A stretch of DNA of 64,000 bases from Streptomyces odonnellii (GTDB lineage Bacteria > Actinomycetota > Actinomycetes > Streptomycetales > Streptomycetaceae), in assembly GCF_000981895.1 (NCBI RefSeq), contig NZ_LATD01000003.1, positions 1 through 64,000 on the forward strand, given 5' to 3'. A program made the position numbers and the translations under genes. The notes under the pieces were generated by a model. It was not told where the DNA came from. It did no database searches and saw only the letters and a program-made list of their open reading frames with translations. Shown here piece after piece: positions 46,043 to 54,510 of this stretch; positions within the stretch are counted from its first letter, which is position 1, and every line of letters starts with the position of its first letter.

Positions 46043-46336
46043 TCATGGTTCGTACCAGACGATGACAGCGATGCGAATCACGCGGGCCTCGGGCAGGGCG
46101 AGGTATTCGAGGAGGATGGGTTCGCGTTCGATCTGGAGCGCGTAGCGCAGGCCCGCATCGTCCATAGGGACGCCCGGGGGCCGTCGGCCGACGTCGATGG
46201 CGCTGCCTGCTTCGATCGCCAGGGCCCTGAGGTAGTTCGCGGTGGCTTTGCGCAGGTGGTCAGGCATGGCGAGGACGGTCTGCGCCGGTACTTCCCCGAT
46301 GGTGACTGTCCAGCCGCGGCCGGTCCGATCATTCAC
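46043..46336 (-). CDS. Toxin-like small protein of a two-gene pair
   Basis: The 97-residue product from GTG 46336 reads WTVTIGEVPAQTVLAMPDHL, then YLRALAIEAGSAIDVG, LRYALQIEREPILLEYLAL, and ends VIRIAVIVWY. The strand-rich C-terminus with a final Tyr and the size fit a RelE-like toxin-type fold; this is an inference. It overlaps the upstream gene by four bases (GTGA), so the two are co-translated, as in toxin-antitoxin pairs. Confidence 0.55.
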   Translation of the reverse strand: MNDRTGRGWTVTIGEVPAQTVLAMPDHLRKATANYLRALAIEAGSAIDVGRRPPGVPMDDAGLRYALQIEREPILLEYLALPEARVIRIAVIVWYEP

Positions 46337-46617
46337 AGGGCGGTTCCGTCGACGCGGTCGAGGAACTGGTCGACGGAGACCAGGTTGCGGCCGGCCTGGG
46401 TGTCGGCCCGGCTGCGTTCGGCGTCGGGTGCGCTGTTGAGCATGGCGGTCATCCACCAGCGGCGCATCACCGCGGGGACCGCGTGCTCCTCGGTGGCCAG
46501 GACCTCCGCGTAGAAGGCCAGTCGCTTCTCGCCGGTCAGGGCGTCACCGATGGCTCCGATGGTGTGCGGGATCACCGCTACCGGGCCGGGCGGCGGATAT
46601 ACGGGCTGGGCTGTCAC
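46333..46617 (-). CDS. Antitoxin-like partner protein
   Basis: The 94-residue protein begins TAQPVYPPPGPVAVIPHTIG and has a helical core EKRLAFYAEVLATEEHAVPA with VMRRWWMTAMLNSAPD. The helical, Trp-containing core resembles DUF6247-type Streptomyces proteins, thought to be antitoxin-like. It precedes and is coupled to the smaller toxin-like gene. Confidence 0.55.
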   Translation of the reverse strand: MTAQPVYPPPGPVAVIPHTIGAIGDALTGEKRLAFYAEVLATEEHAVPAVMRRWWMTAMLNSAPDAERSRADTQAGRNLVSVDQFLDRVDGTAL

Positions 46618-46879
46618 GGCATCGTCCCCTTCGGTCGTGAGTCGAGTGTCCTACGCGAAACCGACGCACCGACAGTGGGGCGGGTCATCGGCGTCCCGTC
46701 CGGGCAACTGCCCCACGCCACGGCCGAGGAGGGAACGAGGTGTCGGCTGCCTACTCTGACCTCCCCGGCAACCATGTACGGGGGGTCACAGCCTGCCGGG
46801 GCAAGGACACCAGTTCGTACGGCGGACACCGCCTGCCCACGACTCCCCCGACCGGCGGACGGCAGTAGCTGCTCACGCG

Positions 46880-47080
46880 GGCGTGGTGTCCGGCGTGAGC
46901 GGGGCGGGGTCGGCGAGCACCTTCGGGTCGGTGGCCCACTCCGCGCCTCCGCCGGACGCCAGGACTCATGCCAGCGGGCGGGGCTCGTCGCCGTCGGGGC
47001 AATGGTGCGCAGGGTTCCGCGCCGGCCGGTCGAGGTGTCCTCGACGTCCCGGCCGATCCAAGCGTGTTGACGGTGGAGCG
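46880..47080 (-). pseudogene. Conserved small actinomycete protein, frameshifted
   Basis: The minus strand reads AWIGRDVEDTSTGRRGTLRT in one frame and IAPDGDEPRPLAW, then WVLASGGGAEWATDPKVL ending DTTPA in others. A family of short Streptomyces proteins with this pattern occurs beside mobile elements. Two shifts break it. The region around it (46618-46880 and 47080-47398) has no other gene. Confidence 0.4.
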
Positions 47081-47398
47081 GGCTCACCGGGCCTGACCAC
47101 CCGTCGTGGCCAGCGGTGCCCCGATGTGGCGCACGCGCACTCCGTCCTCCCGGAGCCAGCGGCTCTCGCTGTGGCGGAACTCGTGCGCCGGCTCCGGGAC
47201 GATGGCGGCGGGCCGGCGTACGAGTTACCGCGGCGACGGCGACGGCCTCGGCCCGTTGCCGGATTCGCTGCCGCCCCTGGGCCACGGCCCGGATCGGGCT
47301 CTCGCCGTACGGTGATCACCTTGGTGGCCGTCAGCCCGCGTTCCCGCGCGAGCGTGTGGGCAGCCGACGCCTTTGTACTGCTCGGTTCGATTGAGTGG

Positions 47399-47863
47399 TC
47401 AGGTGGTCAGTGCCGCAAGCTCCGCGTTGGCGCGCTCGGTGACCAGGGCGAGGACGCGGCCGGCGACAGCCAGGTCCGCAGCGGGTATCCCACCCCAGAC
47501 ACGGGCGCTGACGGGAGCGGTCTCCGCACCGACGGTGGCCGTCAGCTCGCGCCCCGCCTCCGTGGGGCGAAGATGCGCGCCGTCCTCGACGAGCAGATGC
47601 TTGGCCAGCAGCTCGTCGAGAGTGGCGCGGATGTCGGCCGGATCGGCCTTGAGGTAGCCCCTGACCTGGGTGACGAGATCGTCGGGCGTCTGCGGGACAT
47701 CGGAGGTGATGGCGGCCCGCAGGGCGATCTGCTGCTGGAACGTGATGCCGTGCCGGGACAGGACGTGCTCCAGAAGGCCGCGGGCGGCGTAGTGGGCGAG
47801 GGCCAGTGCGCGGGCATCGGCGGCGGGTTCGTTGGTGGTGGATGTGGATGCGGTGGTGGTCAT
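47399..47863 (-). CDS. MarR-like winged-helix protein
   Basis: The 154-residue protein, ATG 47863 with CAGGGGAC upstream, contains HYAARGLLEHVLSRHGITFQ, IALRAAITSDVPQTPDDLV and LLVEDGAHLRPTEAGREL, a MarR-type wing. It lacks a strong recognition helix signature, so it may be a MarR relative with altered binding. ATGA overlap with the upstream MarR gene shows translational coupling. Both probably serve one regulatory circuit. Confidence 0.75.
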   Translation of the reverse strand: MTTTASTSTTNEPAADARALALAHYAARGLLEHVLSRHGITFQQQIALRAAITSDVPQTPDDLVTQVRGYLKADPADIRATLDELLAKHLLVEDGAHLRPTEAGRELTATVGAETAPVSARVWGGIPAADLAVAGRVLALVTERANAELAALTT

Positions 47864-48354
47864 GGCGTCGTCCCCTGAGTGTTCTCGTCGTTCGGCACGA
47901 ATGGAGTGAGAGGTGCGTCGAGCAGGGTCGTCAGCTCGTCCGTGAACGCGCGCGTCCGCGGGTCGTCGGGGCCGCCGAGCGGCTCCAGCAACTGCTGAAG
48001 CAGTCGCTGTACGGCCGCGATGGCCTGCCGTGCGATGACCTGGCCCTGTTCGGTGAGGGCGAGTTGTACGGCGCGCGGGTCGCGGGGGTCCCGGGTGCGC
48101 TCGATCTGACCGGCCGACTCCAGGGTGCGCGCCAGCTTCGAGACGTACAGCGCCTCCAGGCCGGTGTGGTCTGCGAGTCGGCGCTGGCTGGGCCGCTCGC
48201 CGGTGCGCTGCATACCGTGCAGCGATGCGATCAGTACGTACTGCGCGTGGGTGAGACCCAGCGGAGCCACCGCTCGATCGACCGCGACGCGCCACTTGTT
48301 GGCGAGCCGCCATACCAGGAACCCGGGCGTGGGGCCCGGTGAAACCTTGCTCAT
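47860..48354 (-). CDS. MarR family transcriptional regulator
   Basis: The 164-residue protein has the MarR fold: LTHAQYVLIASLHGMQRTGE, PSQRRLADHTGLEALYVSKL, ARTLESAGQIERTRDPRDPR and LALTEQGQVIARQAIAAVQR. It is the first gene of a pair. Direct repeats at 48368-48394 lie immediately upstream of its start, so autoregulation is likely. MarR proteins respond to aromatic compounds or oxidants; no metabolic target gene is adjacent. Confidence 0.93.
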   Translation of the reverse strand: MSKVSPGPTPGFLVWRLANKWRVAVDRAVAPLGLTHAQYVLIASLHGMQRTGERPSQRRLADHTGLEALYVSKLARTLESAGQIERTRDPRDPRAVQLALTEQGQVIARQAIAAVQRLLQQLLEPLGGPDDPRTRAFTDELTTLLDAPLTPFVPNDENTQGTTP

Positions 48355-48367
48355 GCCGAATAGAGTG

Positions 48368-48394
48368 CATGACTACTATGTCCATGGCTACTAT
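48368..48394. promoter_or_regulatory. Direct repeats at the MarR promoter
   Basis: CATGACTACTAT (48368-48379) and CATGGCTACTAT (48383-48394) are 12-bp repeats with one difference and a 15-bp period, 14 bases before the MarR start codon in an AT-rich patch. Confidence 0.6.
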
Positions 48395-48699
48395 TTTCCG
48401 TGGGTACGACACGGCGTACCCCGATCAGACCGACGGCGCCGACGGACCAGCCCTGTCGACCGGCGTCCTCGCCGGTGCCGAAGTCCCGGAAGGGACGCAG
48501 CGGTCGTCGAGGGCCGCGGCCCCCAGAACACCAGGGAGCGCGGTTCGCCGTAAGTTCCCGCACCCCGGGGCGCTACGTTCATCTGTCGCCGGGAGCAGGT
48601 CCCTCACCTCATGCGGGCTGTGAGTCTGCTGGCTGAGGTCGGCACTCACACAGACCACAGGGGCCGTTCGCCGCCGGGCGGCGAAGCGTTGACGCCAGG

Positions 48700-48862
48700 T
48701 GGACGGTGATCGTGCACAGTCTCTTGGTTGCACGCGTGAGGGCGACATACAGGTCGCGCTCGCCGCTGGGGCGGGCCGCGACGATCTCCTCCGGGCTGAC
48801 GACGACGCTTGCGTCGAACTCCAGGCCGTGGGCCTCAGATGCCGCGCCCGGCGATCGCCCTG
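48700..48862 (-). pseudogene. UvrD/Rep-type helicase C-terminal fragment
   Basis: The minus strand reads SEAHGLEFDASVVVSPEEIV, AARPSGERDLYVALTRATKR and LCTITVHLA. These are motifs V and VI of a superfamily I helicase (the GLEFD and YVALTRATKRL motifs). The rest of the protein is absent. Region 48395-48699 shows no gene. Confidence 0.6.
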
Positions 48863-48908
48863 CCACCGCGGCAGGCCCAGTACTGCGGAAAAATCCGAGC
48901 GCGACCCG

Positions 48909-50066
48909 TCAGCGGCAACGGCGGGCGTTGAGCCGGGCGGCCTGGCGCGTCAGATGGTCGCGCTCGGCGAGGTTGGGTGCCTTGTGCGCCGCCTCGGCAT
49001 ACAGCCGCGCCGCCGTCGCCAGATCGCCGTCGCGCTCGTGGAGGTACGCCGCCACCGCGGTGTGGCGGGGCAGTGAGGCGTCCAGCGCCGCGAGCGCCGC
49101 CAGGCCGGCCCGCGGTCCGTCGGCCTCGCCGACGGCCACCGCGCGGTTGAGCCGAACGACCGGGCTGTCGGTCAGGCGCGTGAGTTCGTCGTACCACTCG
49201 ACGATCTGCACCCAGTCGGTCTCCTCGGCGGTGGGCGCGTCTGCGTGGAGTGCCGCGACGGCGGCCTGGGCCTGGAACTCGCCCAGCCGGTCGCGGACGA
49301 GGGCCGCCTGCAGGATCTCGATACCCTCGGCGATCATCTCGGTGTCCCACCGGCCGCGGTCCTGCTCGGCGAGCGGCACCAGACTGCCATCGGGTGCGGT
49401 CCGGGCGGCGCGCCGGGCATGGTGAAGCATCATGAGGGCGAGCAGCCCAGCCACCTCGGGGTGGTCGACCTGGGCCGCGAGCTGCCGGGTGAGCCGGATC
49501 GCCTCGGCGGCGAGGTCGACGTCGCCGGAGTAGCCCTCGTTGAAGACGAGGTAGAGCACGCGCAGCACCGTGGCGACGTCGCCGGGCCGGTCGAACCGCA
49601 CGCCGGAGACGGTGCGCTTGGCCCGGCTGATGCGCTGCGCCATGGTTGCCTCAGGCACCAGGTACGCCTGGGCGATCTGGCGGGTGGTAAATCCGCCGAC
49701 GGCGCGCAGGGTGAGCGCGACCGCCGACGCAGGGGTCAGCGACGGGTGGGCGCACAGGAAATAGAGCCTGAGCGTGTCGTCCACCGCAGGCCCGGACCCC
49801 GGCGCCGGCTCCTCGTCGACCAGGTCCTCACGCCGGCGGCGGGCGGTGTCCGCCCGGGCCGCGTCGAGGAACTTGTGCCAGGCCACGGTGACCAGCCAGC
49901 CCTTCGGGTCCCGCGGCGGATCGGCCGGCCAGACCCGGACCGCCTCCACCAGCGCGTCCTGCACGGCGTCCTCGGCCGCCGCGAAATCGGCTCCGCGGCG
50001 GACGAGGACAGTGAGCACGCTCGGCGTGAGGCTCCGGAGCAGGACCTCGTCGATCGATGAGGTCAC
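48909..50066 (-). CDS. ECF42-type sigma factor with C-terminal TPR-like extension
   Basis: The 385-residue protein has sigma region 2 (FAAAEDAVQDALVEAVRVWP, PKGWLVTVAWHKFLDAA) and region 4 (LTLRAVGGFTTRQIAQAYLV, PEATMAQRISRAKR). A long C-terminal helical extension follows (VLYLVFNEGYSGDVDLAAEA, DWVQIVEWYDELTRLTDSPV, VRLNRAVAVGEADG), diagnostic of ECF42. ECF42 factors lack an anti-sigma and pair with a DGPF/YCII protein; the neighbour fits exactly. GTG 50066 starts seven bases after the DGPF stop. The gene is full length. Confidence 0.95.
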   Translation of the reverse strand: MTSSIDEVLLRSLTPSVLTVLVRRGADFAAAEDAVQDALVEAVRVWPADPPRDPKGWLVTVAWHKFLDAARADTARRRREDLVDEEPAPGSGPAVDDTLRLYFLCAHPSLTPASAVALTLRAVGGFTTRQIAQAYLVPEATMAQRISRAKRTVSGVRFDRPGDVATVLRVLYLVFNEGYSGDVDLAAEAIRLTRQLAAQVDHPEVAGLLALMMLHHARRAARTAPDGSLVPLAEQDRGRWDTEMIAEGIEILQAALVRDRLGEFQAQAAVAALHADAPTAEETDWVQIVEWYDELTRLTDSPVVRLNRAVAVGEADGPRAGLAALAALDASLPRHTAVAAYLHERDGDLATAARLYAEAAHKAPNLAERDHLTRQAARLNARRCR

Positions 50067-50073
50067 TCCGCGG

Positions 50074-50481
50074 TCACTCCGCGATGGTGGGCGGCGCGGA
50101 CAGGAACGGGCGCACCTCCAGCCACTCGTGGATCGCCTTCCCGCCCGCCCCAGGGGCGGCCGACAGCTCCCCGGCCAGCTCGACAGCGCGCTCATGGCTG
50201 TCGACGTCGATCACCATCCAGCCGGCGATGAGGTCTTTCGTCTCGGCGAACGGGCCGTCGGTGACCGGCGGCCGCCCCTCACCGTCGTAACGGACCCACA
50301 TCCCCTCCGAGGCGAGCGCCTGAGCGTCGACGAACTCGCCGGACTTCTCGAGCCGGGCCGCAAAGTCGTTCATGTACTGCACATGCGCCGAGATCTCCTC
50401 CGGCGTCCACCGGTCCATCGGCACGTCATTGACCGCAGACGGAGCGCCGCGGTAGTGCTTCAGCAGCAAGTACTTGGCCAT
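50074..50481 (-). CDS. DGPF/YCII-related protein, ECF42 partner
   Basis: The 135-residue protein begins AKYLLLKHYRGAPSAVNDVP, has RWTPEEISAHVQYMNDFA, PPVTDGPFAETKDLIAGWMV (the DGPF motif) and ends HEWLEVRPF. These proteins accompany ECF42 sigma factors and are usually the regulated gene; their function is unknown. It is co-transcribed with the sigma gene downstream, behind an ECF42-type promoter at 50534-50560. Confidence 0.95.
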   Translation of the reverse strand: MAKYLLLKHYRGAPSAVNDVPMDRWTPEEISAHVQYMNDFAARLEKSGEFVDAQALASEGMWVRYDGEGRPPVTDGPFAETKDLIAGWMVIDVDSHERAVELAGELSAAPGAGGKAIHEWLEVRPFLSAPPTIAE

Positions 50482-50533
50482 CGTGTTTCTCCTCGGTACT
50501 GATGCGACCCATTGTGGTCGCGTTCGTAGCGGG

Positions 50534-50560
50534 GACGGAGCCGGTCACGGATTCTCGACA
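50534..50560 (-). promoter_or_regulatory. ECF42-type promoter
   Basis: On the minus strand TGTCGA (50560-50555) and CGTC (50537-50534) are separated by 17 bases, about 50 bases before the DGPF start. The published ECF42 promoter has TGTCGA at -35 and CGA/TC at -10, so this supports positive autoregulation. Confidence 0.7.
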
Positions 50561-50626
50561 TCGTCGTCCGAATCGTCGTCCGATTTTTTGGCTCTCGTGG
50601 ATGAGCCTGGGGTGGATGAGCCTGGG
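50560..50626. repeat. Two tandem duplications upstream of the DGPF promoter
   Basis: ATCGTCGTCCGA occurs at 50560-50571 and 50572-50583. GTGGATGAGCCTGGG occurs at 50597-50611 and 50612-50626. Both are perfect tandem duplications, the first touching the -35 element. Confidence 0.85.
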
Positions 50627-50739
50627 TGAGCCGTTTCGGAGCGGGTCTCTCCGTGTCGAACGAACGGCGCCAGGAGCGGGCGCGTGCCAGTGCTCGTCCT
50701 CGGTGTCCTCGACGGCGTCCGGGTCCTGGAAGGGACGCG

Positions 50740-50757
50740 GGCCCCTGGCCAGGGGCC
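50740..50757. repeat. 18-bp perfect palindrome
   Basis: GGCCCCTGGCCAGGGGCC is a perfect palindrome without loop, followed by a partial copy TGGCCAGGGCC. It lies in the 420-base gap between the deaminase toxin and the DGPF gene. No gene is supportable in 50482-50902. Confidence 0.7.
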
Positions 50758-50902
50758 TGGCCAGGGCCGCTGACCTGGCGAGTGTCTGACACATAGCGCC
50801 GTCCGCCCGCAGGGCCGGGCGCACGGCGGCTGGTGCGTGCGATCGCAAGGCGGAGGGTGAGGCGTACGGCCCCGTCGGCCGGGAGTGTGCCGGGGGCCGC
50901 GG

Positions 50903-52897
50903 TCAGGGGAAGGACACGGAGCCGCCCAGCCAGACGTAGTTGATCTTGATACCCAGCCAGCGGCAGGCCGTGTACATGGCGCGGGTGCACGCGGCGCAGG
51001 GCTCGTACTGGCCCGTGATCGTCATGACGTCGCCCGCCCGGACGTCGGGGTTGCGGACGGCGCGGGCCTCGGTGTGGGTGGCCAGCGAGTTGCGGGGGTA
51101 GCCGAGGGCGGCCTCGGACGGCGACATGTTGCCGCTGGTCAGTTCGGCGCGGTAGATCTGGGCACCGCCGCGCTTGACGGTGACGGTGGCCGAGTGCGGC
51201 GGCCGGTAGTCGCTGCCCAGGAGGCGGGCGAGTTCGGCGTCGTTGGGGGACGTGCGCTGGTCGAGGACGGCCCTGGCGGTCTTGTCCTTGGCGGAGGCCA
51301 GTTTCCGTAGTTCGGCGTCCGACATCACGCGGTAGCGGTCGACCAGGGCGTTGGCGGCGTCCGCGTCCGCCTTGGCCAGCTTGCGCAGTTCCTTCCGGGG
51401 CATCGTGTCGTACGACGGGCCGGGCTCAGTACCACCGGACGCCGGGCCGCCGCCCCGGCTCTCCAGAGGGGCCAGCCGTTCCGGGGGCGCCTGCACGAAG
51501 CGCGGGCCGTCGGCGGCCATGGCGAGCGCCGGGATCAGCTCACCCGGGGGCCGCCCGGGCGCGGGCGTCCGGCTCTTCAGGAACTCCCCCGTCGCGCGTG
51601 CCGCCGCCTGGATCTTCGGTGTGGCCGCCCTGGTCGGTTTGTGGAGCAGCACCGCGACCAGGATGTCGATGCTGATCGCGACCGCCGCCTTGGCGAAGAA
51701 CTGTCCGGCCAGGTCGAGCGCGGCCTCGTCCTGCGCCCCGACCGCCGTACTAATGAAGCCGTTGATGTCCCCGGCGATCTGGTACACCTCGGGGCCGACC
51801 AGCGCGGCCGACAACGCGATCAGGGCGACTCCGGCCGCACCCGCCGTACTGCCCTCCAGAACGGCGAACAGGATCGTCGTGCCGGCCATCAGCGCCAGCG
51901 ACTGCGGTGTCAGCAGCTCCGCGACCTTTCCCCTGACCTCCTCGCCGCCGTACTTCTCCGCCCGCCGGATCGCCTCGGCCAGCTTGTCCATCACGGACAT
52001 GGCCGCCACGTTCATCCCGGCGGCCGTCCCCGCCACCGGCCACGGCGGCTCGGCCTGCGGGAACCGCGCCCGCCACGCACCGTCCAGCGCCCGCCGGATC
52101 CGCTCGCCGTCGTACCGGTCCGCCATCCGGTGGCTGACGATCAGCAGCCGCAACTCCCGTTCCGTCAGGCCGTCCAGCGCGCCCCCGAGCTCCGGGTCAG
52201 GAACGAAGTCCAGCAGCCGGAAGGCGTTGTCGGCCGCCGTGAGCGTGAAGAACTCACCGAAGTCGGCTACCGCCAGATGCCCGCGGACCAGCCCGCCCCA
52301 TCCGCCGGCCGGCGCCGGCACCTTGCGACGGACCACCTCGAACTGGTCCGGACGCTGCCGCACCCCCGAACGGATCACCGCGTCCAGCAGCGGTGTCAGC
52401 AGCTCCCCCGTCGTCCCGGTCTGCCGCAGCCCCACGGTCCGCAGGCCCGCTTCCAGCCGGGCCAGGGCGTACGGCCCGAGCCAGGCCGCCGCACCGAGGT
52501 TCCCCAGCAGATAACTGGCGTGCGCGAAACCGAGCTTCTCGATCTCGTCCACCATGCCGTCCATCGAACGGCCGTTGAGGTACTCCAGCACCTCCTTGAA
52601 CTTCCCGGCCGCCACCCGCGCACCGAGCGTCTCCGTGGACGTACCCTCGGCGCCGCCCTTCGGCAGCTCCCGCTGCACCGGGGACCCACCGGCCGCATGC
52701 CCGTTCCCCGGCCCCACGACTGCCGCGGGCACCCCGCCACCGTTCAGGAGCTGCCGCACTGACGCATTGCCCGCTGTCTGCTGCAACCGCAGCAGCCCTT
52801 CGGGCCGGTGCTCCGGCGGGACGGCTGGCCGGGCAGGCGCGGCGGCGGACGAGGTGGCGGGCCGCCGCTCCGTCCGCTCGTACGCCCCTCGCCCCAC
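50903..52897 (-). CDS. Polymorphic toxin with C-terminal nucleic-acid-deaminase-like domain
   Basis: The 664-residue protein starts at GTG 52897 with GAGG seven bases upstream. Near residues 35-51 it carries LLRLQQTAGNASVRQLL, an LQxxAGNxxV motif found at the N-terminus of contractile-injection-system-associated proteins. A helical middle follows with a hydrophobic segment (LMAGTTILFAVLEGSTAGA, about 335-370). Then come two linker repeats (ELRKLAKADADAANALV and ELRKLASAKDKTARAVL), resembling spacers before toxin tips. The last 95 residues are a zinc deaminase: HTEAR (His608, Glu610) and PCAAC (Cys634, Cys637). No immunity gene is adjacent. DNA or RNA cytidine or adenine as target cannot be told from sequence. 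Confidence 0.85.
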   Translation of the reverse strand: MGRGAYERTERRPATSSAAAPARPAVPPEHRPEGLLRLQQTAGNASVRQLLNGGGVPAAVVGPGNGHAAGGSPVQRELPKGGAEGTSTETLGARVAAGKFKEVLEYLNGRSMDGMVDEIEKLGFAHASYLLGNLGAAAWLGPYALARLEAGLRTVGLRQTGTTGELLTPLLDAVIRSGVRQRPDQFEVVRRKVPAPAGGWGGLVRGHLAVADFGEFFTLTAADNAFRLLDFVPDPELGGALDGLTERELRLLIVSHRMADRYDGERIRRALDGAWRARFPQAEPPWPVAGTAAGMNVAAMSVMDKLAEAIRRAEKYGGEEVRGKVAELLTPQSLALMAGTTILFAVLEGSTAGAAGVALIALSAALVGPEVYQIAGDINGFISTAVGAQDEAALDLAGQFFAKAAVAISIDILVAVLLHKPTRAATPKIQAAARATGEFLKSRTPAPGRPPGELIPALAMAADGPRFVQAPPERLAPLESRGGGPASGGTEPGPSYDTMPRKELRKLAKADADAANALVDRYRVMSDAELRKLASAKDKTARAVLDQRTSPNDAELARLLGSDYRPPHSATVTVKRGGAQIYRAELTSGNMSPSEAALGYPRNSLATHTEARAVRNPDVRAGDVMTITGQYEPCAACTRAMYTACRWLGIKINYVWLGGSVSFP

Positions 52898-53069
52898 GTG
52901 TCCTCACTTCCGCTGCCGCTGCGGCTCCCGCTCTCCCAGTGTCCGGATCGTTTCCCCGGTGGCCGAATCCCGGCAGGGCGGACCGGCGTACACGCGGGAA
53001 TGCCCGATAGGGCACCGGTGAACGACGGCCCTGACCATCGCGACGGTCATACGTCGCGGGCACCACGCG

Positions 53070-54303
53070 GCGTGCCCTGGCGGCGGACGCGGGCCAAGAG
53101 GCGGGCGGGCACACGGACTCCCGCCCAGCCGCTGCTGCTGCGCATCGCCAACCGTCACATTCACCGGCGTATGGTGACCGGCGTCACGGCCGCTGACGCG
53201 GGGGCGGCGATTCTGGAGCGGCTACGGACCCGGGGGCCGGCCGGCTTGGATCCTGGAACACCCGTCGACCTGAAAGATCCCCTGGCCCGGCAGACCGCGG
53301 TGCGCGCCGCGGTCGAGGCGGACGCCGAGCTGCTGCCGACGGACGCGTTCGACCGCTTCGTCGAACTGGGTGTCTTCGTCGAGGACGAATCCATCCCGGT
53401 CGGCCTCATCGTCGCGTTGTGGCAGGCCACGAGTTCTCTGGACCAGGAACAGTCCAGAGAACTGTGCGCGGCACTGGGCGGCTTGTCCCTTCTCACGCTG
53501 GATCCGACCGCCGGGGGACGTGTCCGCCTGCACGACGTCATCCGCGGCTTTCTGCGCTCCGGGCTGGACGAGGAGCGCCTGCGCGAGGTGAACCGTGCGC
53601 TGGTCGATGCCGCCGCCTCCGATGTGCCGCCGGCCGGACCGCAGCCGGGCGGCGGTGCCGGACCGGCACGCGCCTGGTGGCAACACCCCGACCGCTACGT
53701 CGCCGACCACTTCATCACCCACCTGCTGGACGCCGGGCACGCGCGGGAGGCAGAAGCCCTGGCGCTCGACCTGCGCTGGATCGAACAGCGCCTGGACCAC
53801 AGCGGAGCGAGCGCACCCCTGGCCGATTTCGCACGGGTCCCCACCCCAGCGGAGCGCCAGGCGGCCATCGACCTCGCGCGGGCATCGCACCTGCTCGAAC
53901 CGACCACCCCCGCCCACGCCCTCAGGGCGATCCTCCGCAGCCGCCTGGCCGGATCCGACACCTGGCGTGGTCAAGTGGCCGCCTGGCGCTCCGCCCACCC
54001 CGTGCTCTAGAACCGGTGGCCACTGCCCGATCTGCCCCACCCCGCGCAGATCCGCGCCCTGACCGGCCCTGCCGGCGACGTAAACGCGGTGGCGTCTCCC
54101 CCGACGGCACCTGGCTCGCCACCGGCAACGAAGACGGCTCGGTGGAGATCTGGGATACGGCAACCTGGCGCCGGACCACCACTCTCACCAGCCACACCCG
54201 CGGGGTGGCCGCACTGGCCATCGCGCCCGACGGCGCCTGGCTCCCCACCGGCGGCAGCCGTGACGGTTCGGTACGGATCTGGCGTAGTGGCCCAGGAAGT
54301 TGA
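53070..54303 (+). pseudogene. NB-ARC / WD40 protein remnant
   Basis: The frame contains INRHIHRRMVTGV and DAGAAILERLRT near its start and a winged-helix region (LLPTDAFDRFVELGVFVEDE, GRVRLHDVIRGFLRSGLDEE), typical of the post-NB-ARC region. A helical linker leads to a TAG at 54008-54010. Beyond it, in another frame, two WD40 blades follow: SPDGTWLATGNEDGSVEIWD and APDGAWLPTGGSRDGSVRIW. The NTPase core is lost and the propeller is truncated. This is a dead STAND-type protein. Confidence 0.65.
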
Positions 54304-54425
54304 TGTGATCGTAATGGAGCGGGGAGAGCCGTGCGAGCAGCTCGTCGGTGACGAAGAAGCCGTCGGCCGCAAGTTACTTGACGGCAGCCTCGATGTTGAG
54401 GCTGTTGCAGGGGGTATCCGCGGCC
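54275..54425 (-). pseudogene. Tn3 family transposase C-terminal scrap
   Basis: The minus strand reads CNSLNIEAAVK, then a TAA, then LAADGFFVTDELLARLSPLH with YDHINFLGHY, matching the C-terminal end of Tn3-family transposases (LSPxxxxHINxxGxY). It lies at the 3' boundary of the NB-ARC/WD40 remnant and may mark the breakpoint that ended it. Confidence 0.6.
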
Positions 54426-54510
54426 GAACGGGGTCACCACTGCCGTTTTTTAGGTAGATCACTTGAGGTCGAGGCCGAAGGAGAAGCCGACGCAATCCGC
54501 CGTCACGTCT

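Noticed and set aside
50560..50626. CRISPR-like short repeats
   Set aside because: Only two copies each of two different tandem duplications without spacers; simple duplications.
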